Assembly: GCF_009696065.1 (NCBI RefSeq)
Contig: NZ_VUMS01000003.1
Span: 119,113-183,112 of the forward strand
DNA length: 64,000 bases
Reading direction: 5' to 3'
DNA from: Oliverpabstia intestinalis
Lineage (GTDB): Bacteria > Bacillota > Clostridia > Lachnospirales > Lachnospiraceae
Shown: piece by piece, positions 44,390 to 52,709 of the stretch
Numbering within the stretch: the stretch's first letter is position 1
Layout: each line of letters begins with the position of its first letter
Notes under the pieces: generated by a model
What the model saw: only the letters and a program-made list of their open reading frames with translations
Databases searched by the model: none
Told to the model about the DNA's origin: nothing
Translations under genes and position numbers: made by a program

Positions 44390-44645
44390 AATTCAGTGAA
44401 GAGAAGAAGTAGAAACAGTGTAAGCGTTTCCAGAGAGCTGTCGGTGCTGAGAGACAGTAACCTTCCTGCTTTGAAGATCATCTCTGAGAAGGAAAGTCGA
44501 AAGAAGTGTCGAATAGGCTTTCACGGGCGTTTCCCGTTACAGAAACCGCGTATGCTGGTGCGTTGTATTCGTGCTTGTTTCAAGGAGGAAACAGGGTGGT
44601 TGCGGAATAGTTTTATCCGTCCCTAGTTTGGGACGGATTTTTTTT
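44390..44645 (+). ncRNA. T-box leader, specifier probably AUC (isoleucine)
   Basis: Stem I is recognisable from AGAGA/UCUCU at its base, the AGAGAG bulge, and the apical CTGTC/GACAG hairpin with GGTG in its loop. The antiterminator consensus appears as AACAGGGTGGTTGCGG (44590-44605), and a terminator ATCCGTCCC/GGGACGGAT with eight T residues follows at 44616-44645. The specifier-loop strand reads GAAGAUCA; a codon followed by A gives AUC, isoleucine, whereas GAU (aspartate) is a weaker reading. Uncharged tRNA binding should turn on the TRAP genes downstream. Confidence 0.88.
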
Positions 44646-44648
44646 ATG

Positions 44649-44737
44649 TGAACAACGAGCTAAAGTCCGTGCTTGCACGAGACTTTGGCGACTGCCGCGA
44701 TCACTTGAGAAACTCGCAGAGCGTGTTTCTCATAATT
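44649..44737 (+). repeat. Structured intergenic repeat, family 2, copy B
   Basis: ACAACGAGC..AAAGTCCGTGCTTGCACG is followed by the helix TGAGAAAC/GTTTCTCA. It begins four bases after the T-box terminator, just as copy C begins after the pyrG attenuator. Confidence 0.78.
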
Positions 44738-44806
44738 GTCAAAAACACCTGAAAGAAAACGAAACCGACACGATACGGCTAGTCAAAAAACAAGGGAGGA
44801 TGCGTA

Positions 44807-45313
44807 ATGAAAACGTACAAAAAAATCATGAATGGCGTAGCTATGGTGGAAAAGCTGATTCTTGTCCTTGCTACGATCCTGATTGTGGTGCTTACTGTGG
44901 GTAATGTATTATCCCGTAAGCTCCTTCACCAGTCCTGGTCATTTACCGAAGAACTTGTCGTTGCGGTATTTGTACTGATCACACTGATGGCTGCAGCTTT
45001 GACCGCACGTGACGGAGAACTGGTCAACCTGTCACTGATTCCGGACAGACTGTCTGTGAAAGGACAGAAAGTGCTGCTGACGATCAACACGGTTCTGAGT
45101 GTTGCATTTACCGCTGTACTGTTCAAATATGGTCTGGATAAAGTTATCACTCAGCTGGAGAACGGAAAGAGAACGTTCGTACTGAACTGGCCGGAATGGA
45201 TCTTCTGGTCTTTCGTGCCGATCGGAGCAGCCTGCATGGTACTTCATATAATCGAGTATTTTGTTGATTATTGTGCAAAGAGTAAAAAAGATAAGGAGGA
45301 ACAGGAAAAATGA
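44807..45313 (+). CDS. dctQ: TRAP transporter small permease (DctQ)
   Basis: The 168-residue protein has four hydrophobic helices and the DctQ pattern (VLSRKLLHQSWSFTEELVVAVFV). In TRAP systems it pairs with the large permease and helps elevator-type transport driven by Na+ or H+. GGGAGGA precedes the ATG. It overlaps the next gene by four bases. Confidence 0.92.
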   Translation: MKTYKKIMNGVAMVEKLILVLATILIVVLTVGNVLSRKLLHQSWSFTEELVVAVFVLITLMAAALTARDGELVNLSLIPDRLSVKGQKVLLTINTVLSVAFTAVLFKYGLDKVITQLENGKRTFVLNWPEWIFWSFVPIGAACMVLHIIEYFVDYCAKSKKDKEEQEK

Positions 45314-47667
45314 TAAGTGCAGTATTGTTTGTTTCGTTTTTTGTATTTCTGATCCTTGGTATTCCGATCGGAATCTGCCTTGGATTATCATCTATCTGCG
45401 CGATCCTGTACTCCGGTACTTCACTGACGATCGTGGCTACCAATATGTATTCCGGTATCAGCAAATTTCTGTTGCTGGCGATCCCGTTTTTCGTGTTGTC
45501 CGGTAATATCATGGCAAAAGCCGGTATTTCCAAACGTCTGATTCGTTTCGTGGATACCTGCGTGGGACATACCAGAGGCGGTATCGCGATCGTATGTGTT
45601 ATCGTAGCCTGCTTCTTCGGAGCAATTTCCGGTTCCGGTCCGGCAACAGTTGCCGCATTGGGTATGGTACTGATCCCGGCGATGATCGAGCGTGGCGGAT
45701 TTTCCGCACCGTTTTCTACGGCACTGATGGCAACTTCGAGTTCGATCGCGATCGTTATCCCGCCAAGTATCGCATTTGTTGTATATGCATCTATCACAGG
45801 TGTATCTATTGCGGATATGTTTACCGCAGGTATCGTTCCCGGTATTCTGATGGGTGTTGCTCTGGTGATCGTTGTTATGCTGGAGGCGAGAAAAAACAAT
45901 ATTCAGCCTACACAGAAAAAAGCAAGTGGCAAAGAACGATGGGATGCGTTCAAGGATGCATTCTGGGGCTTCCTGATGCCGGTTATCATCCTTGGCGGTA
46001 TCTACGGAAGTATTTTCACACCGACTGAGGCAGCTGCCGTGTCTGTTGTGTACGGTCTGTTTGTGGGAATATTTATTTATAAAGATATCAAGATCAAAGA
46101 CCTGTGGGAGCTGATGGTAGACTCTGCGAAGACAACCGGTGGTATCATGCTGATCGTGGCGAGTGCTTCCCTGTTCTCTTTCGTATGTACCAAATTCGGT
46201 ATCGCACAGGCAGCTTCCGGTCTGCTCGGAAGCGTAGCGCATAACCAGTTTGTATTCCTTCTGATCGTCAATGTGATCTTCCTGATCGCAGGATGCTTTA
46301 TTGATGCAAACTCTGCAATGTACATCTTTATTCCGATCATGCTGCCGGTATGTAAGGCACTGGGATATGATGTGGTAGCATTTGGTATCGTGGCAACTGT
46401 CAACCTGGCCATCGGACAGGTAACTCCTCCGGTAGGTGTAAACCTGTTTGTTGCGATTTCTGTCAAACTGAAAAAAGGAATGGAAGTTACCATTCAGCAG
46501 ATTTCCAAGGCCGTTATGCCGATGATCGGAGCGTCTGTGGTTGTACTGTTACTGATCACCTATATTCCCGGAATATCCACCTTCCTGCCGAAAGCGCTGG
46601 CCGGAGAAAATGGTGCTTACAGCGGAACGGTAACGGCTTCTTCTGACAGTGCAGATGATGCACAAGATAGCACCGGTGGTTCCGGAGATTCTTATAATGA
46701 CATCGCAGATTACAGTGATCTTGGCTGGGAAGAACAGACCTGGAACTTCACCTGTTCCACCACAGAAACCAGTACCTGGGCAGAGGGTGGAAGAAAATTC
46801 GGTGAACTGATGAAAAAGGCGACCGGAGGTAAAGTAAAAGTCAATGTTTACGCAGCAGACCAGCTGACCAACGGAAACCAGTCCGAAGGTATTCAGGCTC
46901 TGATGAACGGAGATCCGGTACAGATTTCCATGCACAGCAACCTGATCTATTCTGCTTTTGACCCGAGATTTAATGTGGTATCTCTACCGTTCCTGTTTGA
47001 TTCAGTAGAAGATGCAGATGCAAAACTTGACGGAGAAGCAGGAGAAAAACTGAAAGCTATTCTGGATGAATACAATCTTCACTGTATGGGAATTGCAGAA
47101 AACGGCTTCCGCCAGCTGACCAACAGCAGACAGGAAGTCAGATCCGTAGAAGATATGAAAAATCTGAAAATCCGTGTGGCAGGAAGTAACCTGCTGATGG
47201 AGTGTTATAAGAGATGGGGAGCAGATGCGACCAACATGAACTGGTCCGAAACTTATACGGCCCTGCAGCAGAAAACCGTAGAAGGACAGGAGAATCCGCT
47301 GCCGGCTATCGATGCAGCCAGTGTACAGGAAGTACAGCCATACTGCTCCCTGTGGAATGCAAACTATGACTGTCTGTTCTTCTGTATCAATGGTGATATC
47401 TATAATAGTCTGACTCCGGAACAGCAGGAAGTTATTGACGAGTGCGGAAAACTGGCTACTGACTACGAACGTGAGATCAACCGTGCCGGAGACGACGAGA
47501 TCATGAGCCGCTGGCAGAAAGAAAACGGTGTGACGATCACACAGAATGAAGATATGGACATCGACTCTTTCAAAAAGGCAGTAGACGGAATCGACGAGTG
47601 GTATCAGAAAGAACTGGAAGACCAGGGATACGATGATGCCAAAGAACTGATTGCTGCTTTCCAGTAA
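45310..47667 (+). CDS. TRAP transporter large permease fused to its solute-binding protein (DctM-DctP fusion)
   Basis: The 785-residue protein starts as a complete DctM (about 1-430, 11-12 helices, with GAISGSGPATVAALG and IGQVTPPVGVNLFVA). It then runs through a Ser/Asp/Gly-rich linker (about 431-472) into a complete DctP-type binding domain (about 474-785, with EGIQALMNGDPVQIS, NLKIRVAGSNLLMECYKRWGA and GQENPLPAIDAA). The DctP part has no signal peptide of its own and would be held outside by the last DctM helix. Usually DctP is a separate secreted or lipid-anchored protein. The DctP domain normally fixes a carboxylate through a conserved Arg; RVAG holds it here. The substrate is unknown, but T-box control points to an amino-acid-related acid. 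Confidence 0.92.
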   Translation: MISAVLFVSFFVFLILGIPIGICLGLSSICAILYSGTSLTIVATNMYSGISKFLLLAIPFFVLSGNIMAKAGISKRLIRFVDTCVGHTRGGIAIVCVIVACFFGAISGSGPATVAALGMVLIPAMIERGGFSAPFSTALMATSSSIAIVIPPSIAFVVYASITGVSIADMFTAGIVPGILMGVALVIVVMLEARKNNIQPTQKKASGKERWDAFKDAFWGFLMPVIILGGIYGSIFTPTEAAAVSVVYGLFVGIFIYKDIKIKDLWELMVDSAKTTGGIMLIVASASLFSFVCTKFGIAQAASGLLGSVAHNQFVFLLIVNVIFLIAGCFIDANSAMYIFIPIMLPVCKALGYDVVAFGIVATVNLAIGQVTPPVGVNLFVAISVKLKKGMEVTIQQISKAVMPMIGASVVVLLLITYIPGISTFLPKALAGENGAYSGTVTASSDSADDAQDSTGGSGDSYNDIADYSDLGWEEQTWNFTCSTTETSTWAEGGRKFGELMKKATGGKVKVNVYAADQLTNGNQSEGIQALMNGDPVQISMHSNLIYSAFDPRFNVVSLPFLFDSVEDADAKLDGEAGEKLKAILDEYNLHCMGIAENGFRQLTNSRQEVRSVEDMKNLKIRVAGSNLLMECYKRWGADATNMNWSETYTALQQKTVEGQENPLPAIDAASVQEVQPYCSLWNANYDCLFFCINGDIYNSLTPEQQEVIDECGKLATDYEREINRAGDDEIMSRWQKENGVTITQNEDMDIDSFKKAVDGIDEWYQKELEDQGYDDAKELIAAFQ

Positions 47668-47704
47668 AAAAAGGACATCAGACCAGGCAACATTGTCTGG
47701 AAGT

Positions 47705-47749
47705 AAAACAGATCCGGAAAACGATAAATGGTTTTCCGGATCTGTTTTT
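47705..47749 (+). terminator. Terminator of the TRAP operon
   Basis: AAAACAGATCCGGAAAAC pairs with GTTTTCCGGATCTGTTTT across an eight-base loop; a T-run follows. Confidence 0.93.
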
Positions 47750-47778
47750 GCGTCCGGCTATTCTCATATTAAAAAATA

Positions 47779-47961
47779 TGATATAATGAGCGTTAGCGAG
47801 CGGGAACAAACGAAGTTTGTTCATCGGGAGCGGCGAATGGCGATCATGATAGCTGCGAGAGCAGCGTCAAGCACCGCAGGTGCGAATCATGATATAATGA
47901 GCGTTAGCGAGCGGGAACAAACAAAGTTTGTTCATTGGGAGCGGCGAATGAAGATCATGAT
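47779..47961 (+). repeat. Two direct copies of a 72-bp hairpin module
   Basis: Copies at 47779-47850 and 47889-47961 share TGATATAATGAGCGTTAGCG, the perfect hairpin GAACAAAC/GTTTGTTC and GGGAGCGGCGAATG. Between them are GCTGCGAGAGCAGC and GCACCGCAGGTGC hairpins. Each copy also contains a TATAAT string. Open frames across it are of repeat origin and not regarded as genes. Confidence 0.8.
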
Positions 47962-48066
47962 ATAACAGAAGAAATAGGAATGTTTAACAAACAAATAAAT
48001 AAGGAATCTCCTACCTCTAAGTATAAACGAAGGTAGGGGAGAAATTATCAAAAAGAAATGAAACGG

Positions 48067-48160
48067 CAGTAGCGGGCGGAGAAAAATCGGTATCCCCTAC
48101 TGATATGAGGTCAAGCAACGTCGGTATTCCCGACATGTCGGACTCTGTGAAATTACCGAC
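48067..48160 (+). other. Structured leader upstream of the 48206 gene, nature unknown
   Basis: Two hairpins follow each other: CAGTAGCGGG with CCCCTACTG (48067-48102), and GTCGGTA/TACCGAC (48120-48160) enclosing the palindrome CCGACATGTCGG. An earlier hairpin CTCCTACCT/AGGTAGGGGAG is at about 48008-48042. No known riboswitch class was recognised. Apart from these and the 47779 repeats, the gap 47750-48205 is empty. Confidence 0.4.
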
Positions 48161-48205
48161 CGTGGATTGAAACAATAACCGATACAGAAAACGAGGAGAG
48201 TAAAT

Positions 48206-49219
48206 GTGAAAAAACAGGAAGAAATACTTGCAGATCCCGTGGAAAAACTGAAACTGTTACTTGAACAGGGGGAATTTGAGCTTCTGGAAGAAAAGACAGA
48301 GGGAAGAATCTCTTATCGACTGATCTATCTGATGAATGATGCTGTGGAAAGTTTTCTTGTTCTTAAAAACTGTCGGATGACCGGAGAATATCTGGCAGAT
48401 TATGAAGGTAAGATTGAAACGGAACTGCGGGAATATAAAGAAGAAAATGTGAAATCAGAAACAGGGTTCGTAAACCATTCTGAAAAAAATAAATATATCC
48501 TTGTGGTGCATCAGGGTGATTCGGTATGCACTCTGATGTTTACCGGTCTGGAAGAAGAAGTTCACCTGTATAATTATGGAACAATCGGTCATTTCTGGGT
48601 AAAGAGATATGAATATCTGCGTCAGCTGGAGTATACGTTTGCCATTATACGTGACAAACGGGAGTATCTGGGAGAAAGATATTGTAACAGACGGGAGCAG
48701 AAACTGGCAGCTCTGGCGGATTTTCCACCGTTGAATTATACCTGTTATCCGGCAATCAGCAAAGAATATCTCGTGGAGAGAGAAAATGCCTGGAAACCAG
48801 CCGGACAGGCTCTGTCCGTTATGGAAGAACTGCTGAAGGAAACCGGTGATAAACAGCTGTTGAGACTGGTGCGTCTGTATGCAATGTTCCCGGTGAAAAT
48901 ACTGGCAAGATATATAGCCATGCAGCTTCACAGAACAAAACACAGAAAGGTGGTGCAGCTTTTGCAACAGCAGGTACGACAGGCGGCAAAATACTATCCG
49001 GAACGAAAATTTTCAGGAAAAGAAGAAAAAAAGTTTCGGGAGCAGAGAAAACGGGCGCAGGACTGTGCAAGAGAATGGGAAGAAAAAGGATACCGGGTGG
49101 ATATCTTCCGGGAAGAACCGTTTACGGTATCGAGAGATTCTGTTGAAGGAAAATATTATGTGATGATATGGAAAAAAGGTTTCCGGAATCAGAAAGTGAA
49201 AATAGAGGAGATTCTGTAA
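48206..49219 (+). CDS. Uncharacterised protein (possibly DUF3878 family)
   Basis: The 337-residue soluble protein is rich in charged residues. Its N-terminal half looks alpha/beta (RLIYLMNDAVESFLVL, YILVVHQGDSVCTLMF), and the C-terminal half is helical and basic (KFREQRKRAQDCAREWEEKGY), ending with FTVSRDSVEGKYYVMIWKKG. I do not recognise a catalytic motif; a link to DUF3878 is from memory and unproven. The start is GTG, with GAGGAG eight bases upstream. It follows a possibly structured leader. Confidence 0.65.
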   Translation: MKKQEEILADPVEKLKLLLEQGEFELLEEKTEGRISYRLIYLMNDAVESFLVLKNCRMTGEYLADYEGKIETELREYKEENVKSETGFVNHSEKNKYILVVHQGDSVCTLMFTGLEEEVHLYNYGTIGHFWVKRYEYLRQLEYTFAIIRDKREYLGERYCNRREQKLAALADFPPLNYTCYPAISKEYLVERENAWKPAGQALSVMEELLKETGDKQLLRLVRLYAMFPVKILARYIAMQLHRTKHRKVVQLLQQQVRQAAKYYPERKFSGKEEKKFREQRKRAQDCAREWEEKGYRVDIFREEPFTVSRDSVEGKYYVMIWKKGFRNQKVKIEEIL

Positions 49220-49301
49220 AACAGGTACGGAAGAATGGATATGACAAAACAACGACAAAAATAACAGACAGAGGATACAGAAGCAAAGAAAGGGAAAAAA
49301 T

Positions 49302-50504
49302 ATGAGTTACGCAGTAGTTACACTGAAAAAAGGAGAGGGACGTACACTGAAAGCAGGCGGGGCCTGGATATTTGATAATGAGATCGAGAGTATCACCGGA
49401 GGATTTGACAACGGTTCACTTGTGCTGGTACACGACTTTGATGGCTACCCCATGGGACGGGGATTCATCAATCAGAATTCCAAGATCAGAGTTCGAATGA
49501 TGACCAGAAACATTCATCAGGAGATTGACGAATCATTTTTAAGGATGCGTGTAAAAAATGCATGGGAATACCGAAAAACTACAGTGGATACCTCATCCTG
49601 TCGTCTGATCTTCGGTGAAGCAGATTTTCTTCCCGGACTGACCGTGGACAAATACGAGGATGTGCTGGTGGTGGAGTGTCTGGCACTGGGCATGGAAGCA
49701 TTCAAAGAAACCATCGTGAAACTGTTAAAAGAAGTGCTGGCGGAAGACGGCGTGATCATCCACGGTGTCTTTGAGCGAAGCGATGCCAACGAGCGGAAAA
49801 AAGAAGGACTTCCTAAAGTAAAAGGATGGATCGGGGAGCCGTATAAAACGGAAGTGGAGATCGTGGAAAATGGAGTACATTATCTGGTAGATGTGGAAAA
49901 TGGACAGAAAACCGGATTCTTCCTGGATCAGAAGTACAACCGTCTGGCGATGCAGCGCATCTGCAAGGGAAAACGGGTGCTGGACTGCTTTACCCATATG
50001 GGAACATTTGCCCTGAACGCCGGAATTGCCGGAGCCACAGAGGTAACCGGGCTGGATATCTCTGAGTATGCCGTTTCCCAGGCAACGGAAAATGCAAAAA
50101 GAAACGGACTGGAAGACAGGGTCACCTTCCGCTGTGCGAATGTATTTGACGAACTTCCACGCCTGGCAGAAGCAGGAGAGAAATACGATGTCGTGATCCT
50201 GGATCCTCCTGCATTTACCAAATCCCGCCAGGCCACCAAAAACGCTATCAAAGGTTACCGCGAGATCAATATCAAAGGACTGAAACTGGTCAAAGACGGC
50301 GGCTACCTTGCCACCTGCTCCTGTTCCCATTTTATGACCCAGGAACTCCTTGCGAAAACGGTTCGGGAAGCTGCAAGAAGCGCTCATAAACGTCTCCGCC
50401 AGGTGGAATTCCGCACTCAGTCCCCGGATCATCCGATCCTGTGGGCGGCAGATGAGTCGTATTATTTAAAATTTTTTATTTTCCAGGTCGTTGACGAAAA
50501 GTAA
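49302..50504 (+). CDS. RlmI-like 23S rRNA cytosine-5 methyltransferase
   Basis: The 400-residue protein has an N-terminal PUA domain (1-75, AVVTLKKGEGRTLKAGGAWIFDNEI), a middle EEHEE-type domain and a Rossmann methyltransferase with SAM motif VLDCFTHMGTFALNA, acidic LDISEYAV, motif IV VVILDPPAFTKS and catalytic cysteine in ATCSCSHFM. This is the layout of RlmI, which makes m5C1962 in 23S rRNA. AAAGGGAAA precedes the ATG. Confidence 0.92.
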   Translation: MSYAVVTLKKGEGRTLKAGGAWIFDNEIESITGGFDNGSLVLVHDFDGYPMGRGFINQNSKIRVRMMTRNIHQEIDESFLRMRVKNAWEYRKTTVDTSSCRLIFGEADFLPGLTVDKYEDVLVVECLALGMEAFKETIVKLLKEVLAEDGVIIHGVFERSDANERKKEGLPKVKGWIGEPYKTEVEIVENGVHYLVDVENGQKTGFFLDQKYNRLAMQRICKGKRVLDCFTHMGTFALNAGIAGATEVTGLDISEYAVSQATENAKRNGLEDRVTFRCANVFDELPRLAEAGEKYDVVILDPPAFTKSRQATKNAIKGYREINIKGLKLVKDGGYLATCSCSHFMTQELLAKTVREAARSAHKRLRQVEFRTQSPDHPILWAADESYYLKFFIFQVVDEK

Positions 50505-50557
50505 TTTTTTCCGAAAAATAAAAAAATATTTCAAAAAAGCCTGAAAGAGATAATAGG

Positions 50558-51274
50558 ATGTATTTATGGATGCTTGCGGCAGTCGTCGCTTATTTTATCA
50601 AAGGTTTGTGTGGCTTTGCCAACACGCTGGTATTTACAGCAATTCTCAGTTTTGGATCGGTAAATGCCAATATTTCTCCAATTGATCTGCTGTTGGGTTA
50701 TCCGGCCAATGTGATTCTTACCTGGAAAAACCGAAAAAATCTGGATCCGAAAGTGTATATCCCGTTGGCAGTCCTGGTACTGGCAGGCAGTATTCCCGGA
50801 GCATTTCTGTTGAAAAATGTGGATGCCAGAGCGATCAAGCTGGTATTTGGAGTGGTAGTAGTCGCACTGGGTGCGGAGATGCTTTCCAGAGAGTACAGCA
50901 AAAAACGCGTACCTTCCTCCCGGCTGGTGCTGGCGATCATCGGTGTGGCAGCCGGGGTTTTGTGCGGTCTCTTTGGTGTGGGCGCTTTGCTGGCCGCTTA
51001 CGTCAATCGCGTGACGGACGAGGACAGCTCATTTAAGGCAAATATCAGCGCGGTCTTTATTGTGGACAACACATTTCGCATTATTTTGTACAGTGCACTT
51101 GGATTACTTACGTTTGATACGGTTCTGTCCGTCTTGAAACTGATTCCGTTTGCACTTTTGGGGCTGTTTTTGGGAATCAAATGCAGCAATCATATGGATG
51201 GAAAAAATGTTAAGAAGATTACATCGGTATTGCTGGTACTGTCCGGTATTTCGCTGATTTTGAAAAATCTTTAA
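50558..51274 (+). CDS. TauE/SafE-family permease
   Basis: The 238-residue membrane protein has about 7-8 helices with the duplicated family motif (FIKGLCGFANTLVFTAIL, GVAAGVLCGLFGVGALLAAYV). Members export sulfite, sulfoacetate or other small anions. The substrate is unknown. It is the last intact chromosomal-type gene before the accessory region. Confidence 0.88.
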   Translation: MYLWMLAAVVAYFIKGLCGFANTLVFTAILSFGSVNANISPIDLLLGYPANVILTWKNRKNLDPKVYIPLAVLVLAGSIPGAFLLKNVDARAIKLVFGVVVVALGAEMLSREYSKKRVPSSRLVLAIIGVAAGVLCGLFGVGALLAAYVNRVTDEDSSFKANISAVFIVDNTFRIILYSALGLLTFDTVLSVLKLIPFALLGLFLGIKCSNHMDGKNVKKITSVLLVLSGISLILKNL

Positions 51275-51276
51275 AA

Positions 51277-51618
51277 ATGCAGGAACGATCCAGGAAAAGA
51301 AGTAAAAAAATAGGATTAAACAGCAATGTGATACCGCTCCGAACCTATCTTTGCCTGCTTTGCATATATGGAATACAGGTTGCGTGTCAGTATAGTTTTG
51401 TAGCACTTGATCAGGACAAAACAGCTATTTTTCTGACCATATGGAGAAAAATCATTTTGCTGATTCCACTCATTTTCTTTTTGTCTCATATTGTTGCGAA
51501 TCCAACCATCGGTGTATTTTTGGCTGAGCCGATTGCGGATTTTGTGGCTGTTTGTACGACGGGGAGTTTATTTTACAGATACTATCGGAGAGAATTAGCG
51601 GATAAGAGAGATTCATGA
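51277..51618 (+). pseudogene. C-terminal fragment of a MATE efflux protein
   Basis: The 113-codon frame reads like the last two or three helices of a MATE-family transporter: IYGIQVACQYSFVALDQDKTA, then FLTIWRKIILLIPLIFFLSH and GVFLAEPIADFVAV. A whole MATE protein has about 450 residues, so roughly three quarters is missing, and the frame begins two bases after the permease stop, at a likely junction. Confidence 0.72.
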
Positions 51619-51663
51619 GGTGCTTTCTTTTGCTGCGTGCTATAATAGGACATAAAAGAACAA

Positions 51664-51825
51664 ATGAAATTGCAAAAAGCAGAGCAAACGGATTTTCCTG
51701 TCATTCAGAAATTTTATTGGGATGTCTTTGAGAATAGAAGTCGACTTTTGTCCTGTCTTGTGTATCACGGAAGTGCCTGTTTTACAGGCTTTCCGGGACA
51801 TCAGTCATTTTGGCTGGTATTGTAA
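51664..51825 (+). pseudogene. N-terminal remnant of a GNAT acetyltransferase
   Basis: The frame begins MKLQKAEQTDFPVIQKFYWDV, a usual start of GNAT-type acetyltransferases, then leaves the family after about 25 residues and stops at 53. It is too short for a working enzyme. Confidence 0.45.
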
Positions 51826-51899
51826 AGCAGTGTCAGATTTGTCGTAAATGTCGTAAATTTGCGGTCAAAAAATGATGAGAAATGGAGAGTGCTAATAAA

Positions 51900-52247
51900 A
51901 TGAAATTAACGTACACGAATGTAAATTGAAATCTGACTCCGAATCTTACTTATAAATCCGGTGAGCAGATGGAGCAGTTTGGCAAGTATGGATTCTTACG
52001 CAGAGATTATCTGAAGAACCATCGAAATTCAACCTACCAGGTGATGCTTTTACAGGATACAATTGGAGAACATCTTCTGGAAGTGGACAAGGCGGCCAGA
52101 GAACGGGAAGAAGTGATTCTGAAACAGTTGGAAGAAAAAGAACCATTACCGGATAAAGAGAAAGATCAGATTGCGTGGGTAAGAGCTGCTAATCAGCACA
52201 GAGCGTTTGTGGAAGAGATTATTTTGAAGGAACTGATCTATGTTTAA
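51900..52247 (+). pseudogene. TnpV-like transposon protein, interrupted by an in-frame stop
   Basis: The frame starts MKLTYTNVN, has TGA as codon 10 (51927-51929), and goes on NLTPNLTYKS..FGKYGFLRRDYLKNHR to LLEVDKAA and ANQHRAFVEEIILKELIYV, the pattern of TnpV proteins of clostridial mobile elements. It may still be made from the ATG at 51969, but that would lack the first 23 residues. It marks mobile-element DNA. Confidence 0.75.
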
Positions 52248-52394
52248 CAAAGTTGAAGTTTGTAACTGAGGATTGAACAGGTAATTGGACAGATTAAAAA
52301 ATCATTGAAAAAAGAATAAAATGTTTAGAGAAGGCGTGAGTGATAGAGATATTACTTACGCTTTCTCTTTTGAACTGGAAAGGAGGATGGGAGC

Positions 52395-52709
52395 ATGGCA
52401 CAGATTTTTCGTGTAGAGAGAACTAAGAATTTTACGGTAATGAGTAATCACCATTTCAAGAATAAGAATCTGACATTGAAAGCGAAAGGTCTATTGTCGC
52501 TGATGTTAAGTTTGCCAGATGACTGGTATTACAATATGCAAGGACTGGAAACATTGAGCAGAGATGGGATTGATTCTGTTCGTTCTGCAATTAAGGAATT
52601 AAAGCATCATGGGTATGTGGAACGTCATAGATTGCGTAATGAATATGGCTTTTATGGAGATACCGAATATATTATCCGGGAAGTTCCATTAGGAGAAGAA
52701 AATGATTAA
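52395..52709 (+). pseudogene. HTH protein of integrative elements, C-terminus decayed
   Basis: The 104-residue frame matches the N-terminal helix-turn-helix domain of element-borne replication/regulatory proteins (MAQIFRVERTKNFTVMSNHH, LTLKAKGLLSLMLSLPDDW, LKHHGYVERHRLR). Full-length relatives are about 250-300 residues. After the stop, the same frame still shows GKPDMVNPILDKP at about 52797, between several stop codons, so the rest of the gene has decayed. AAAGGAGGATGGGAG precedes the ATG. Confidence 0.72.

Noticed and set aside
44396..44626. Open frame of 76 codons inside the T-box leader
   Set aside because: The sequence is explained by the T-box RNA structure.
45421..46242. Minus-strand open frame (273 codons) over dctM
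   Set aside because: Shadow of the TRAP permease frame, with composition untypical of real proteins.
47651..47965. Plus-strand 104-codon frame over terminator and repeats
   Set aside because: It runs through a strong terminator and two direct repeats and has repetitive protein sequence.
48154..48173. ACCGTGGATTGAAAC resembles the 3' end of type I-C CRISPR repeats
   Set aside because: It occurs once, has no spacers or second repeat, and no cas gene is nearby.
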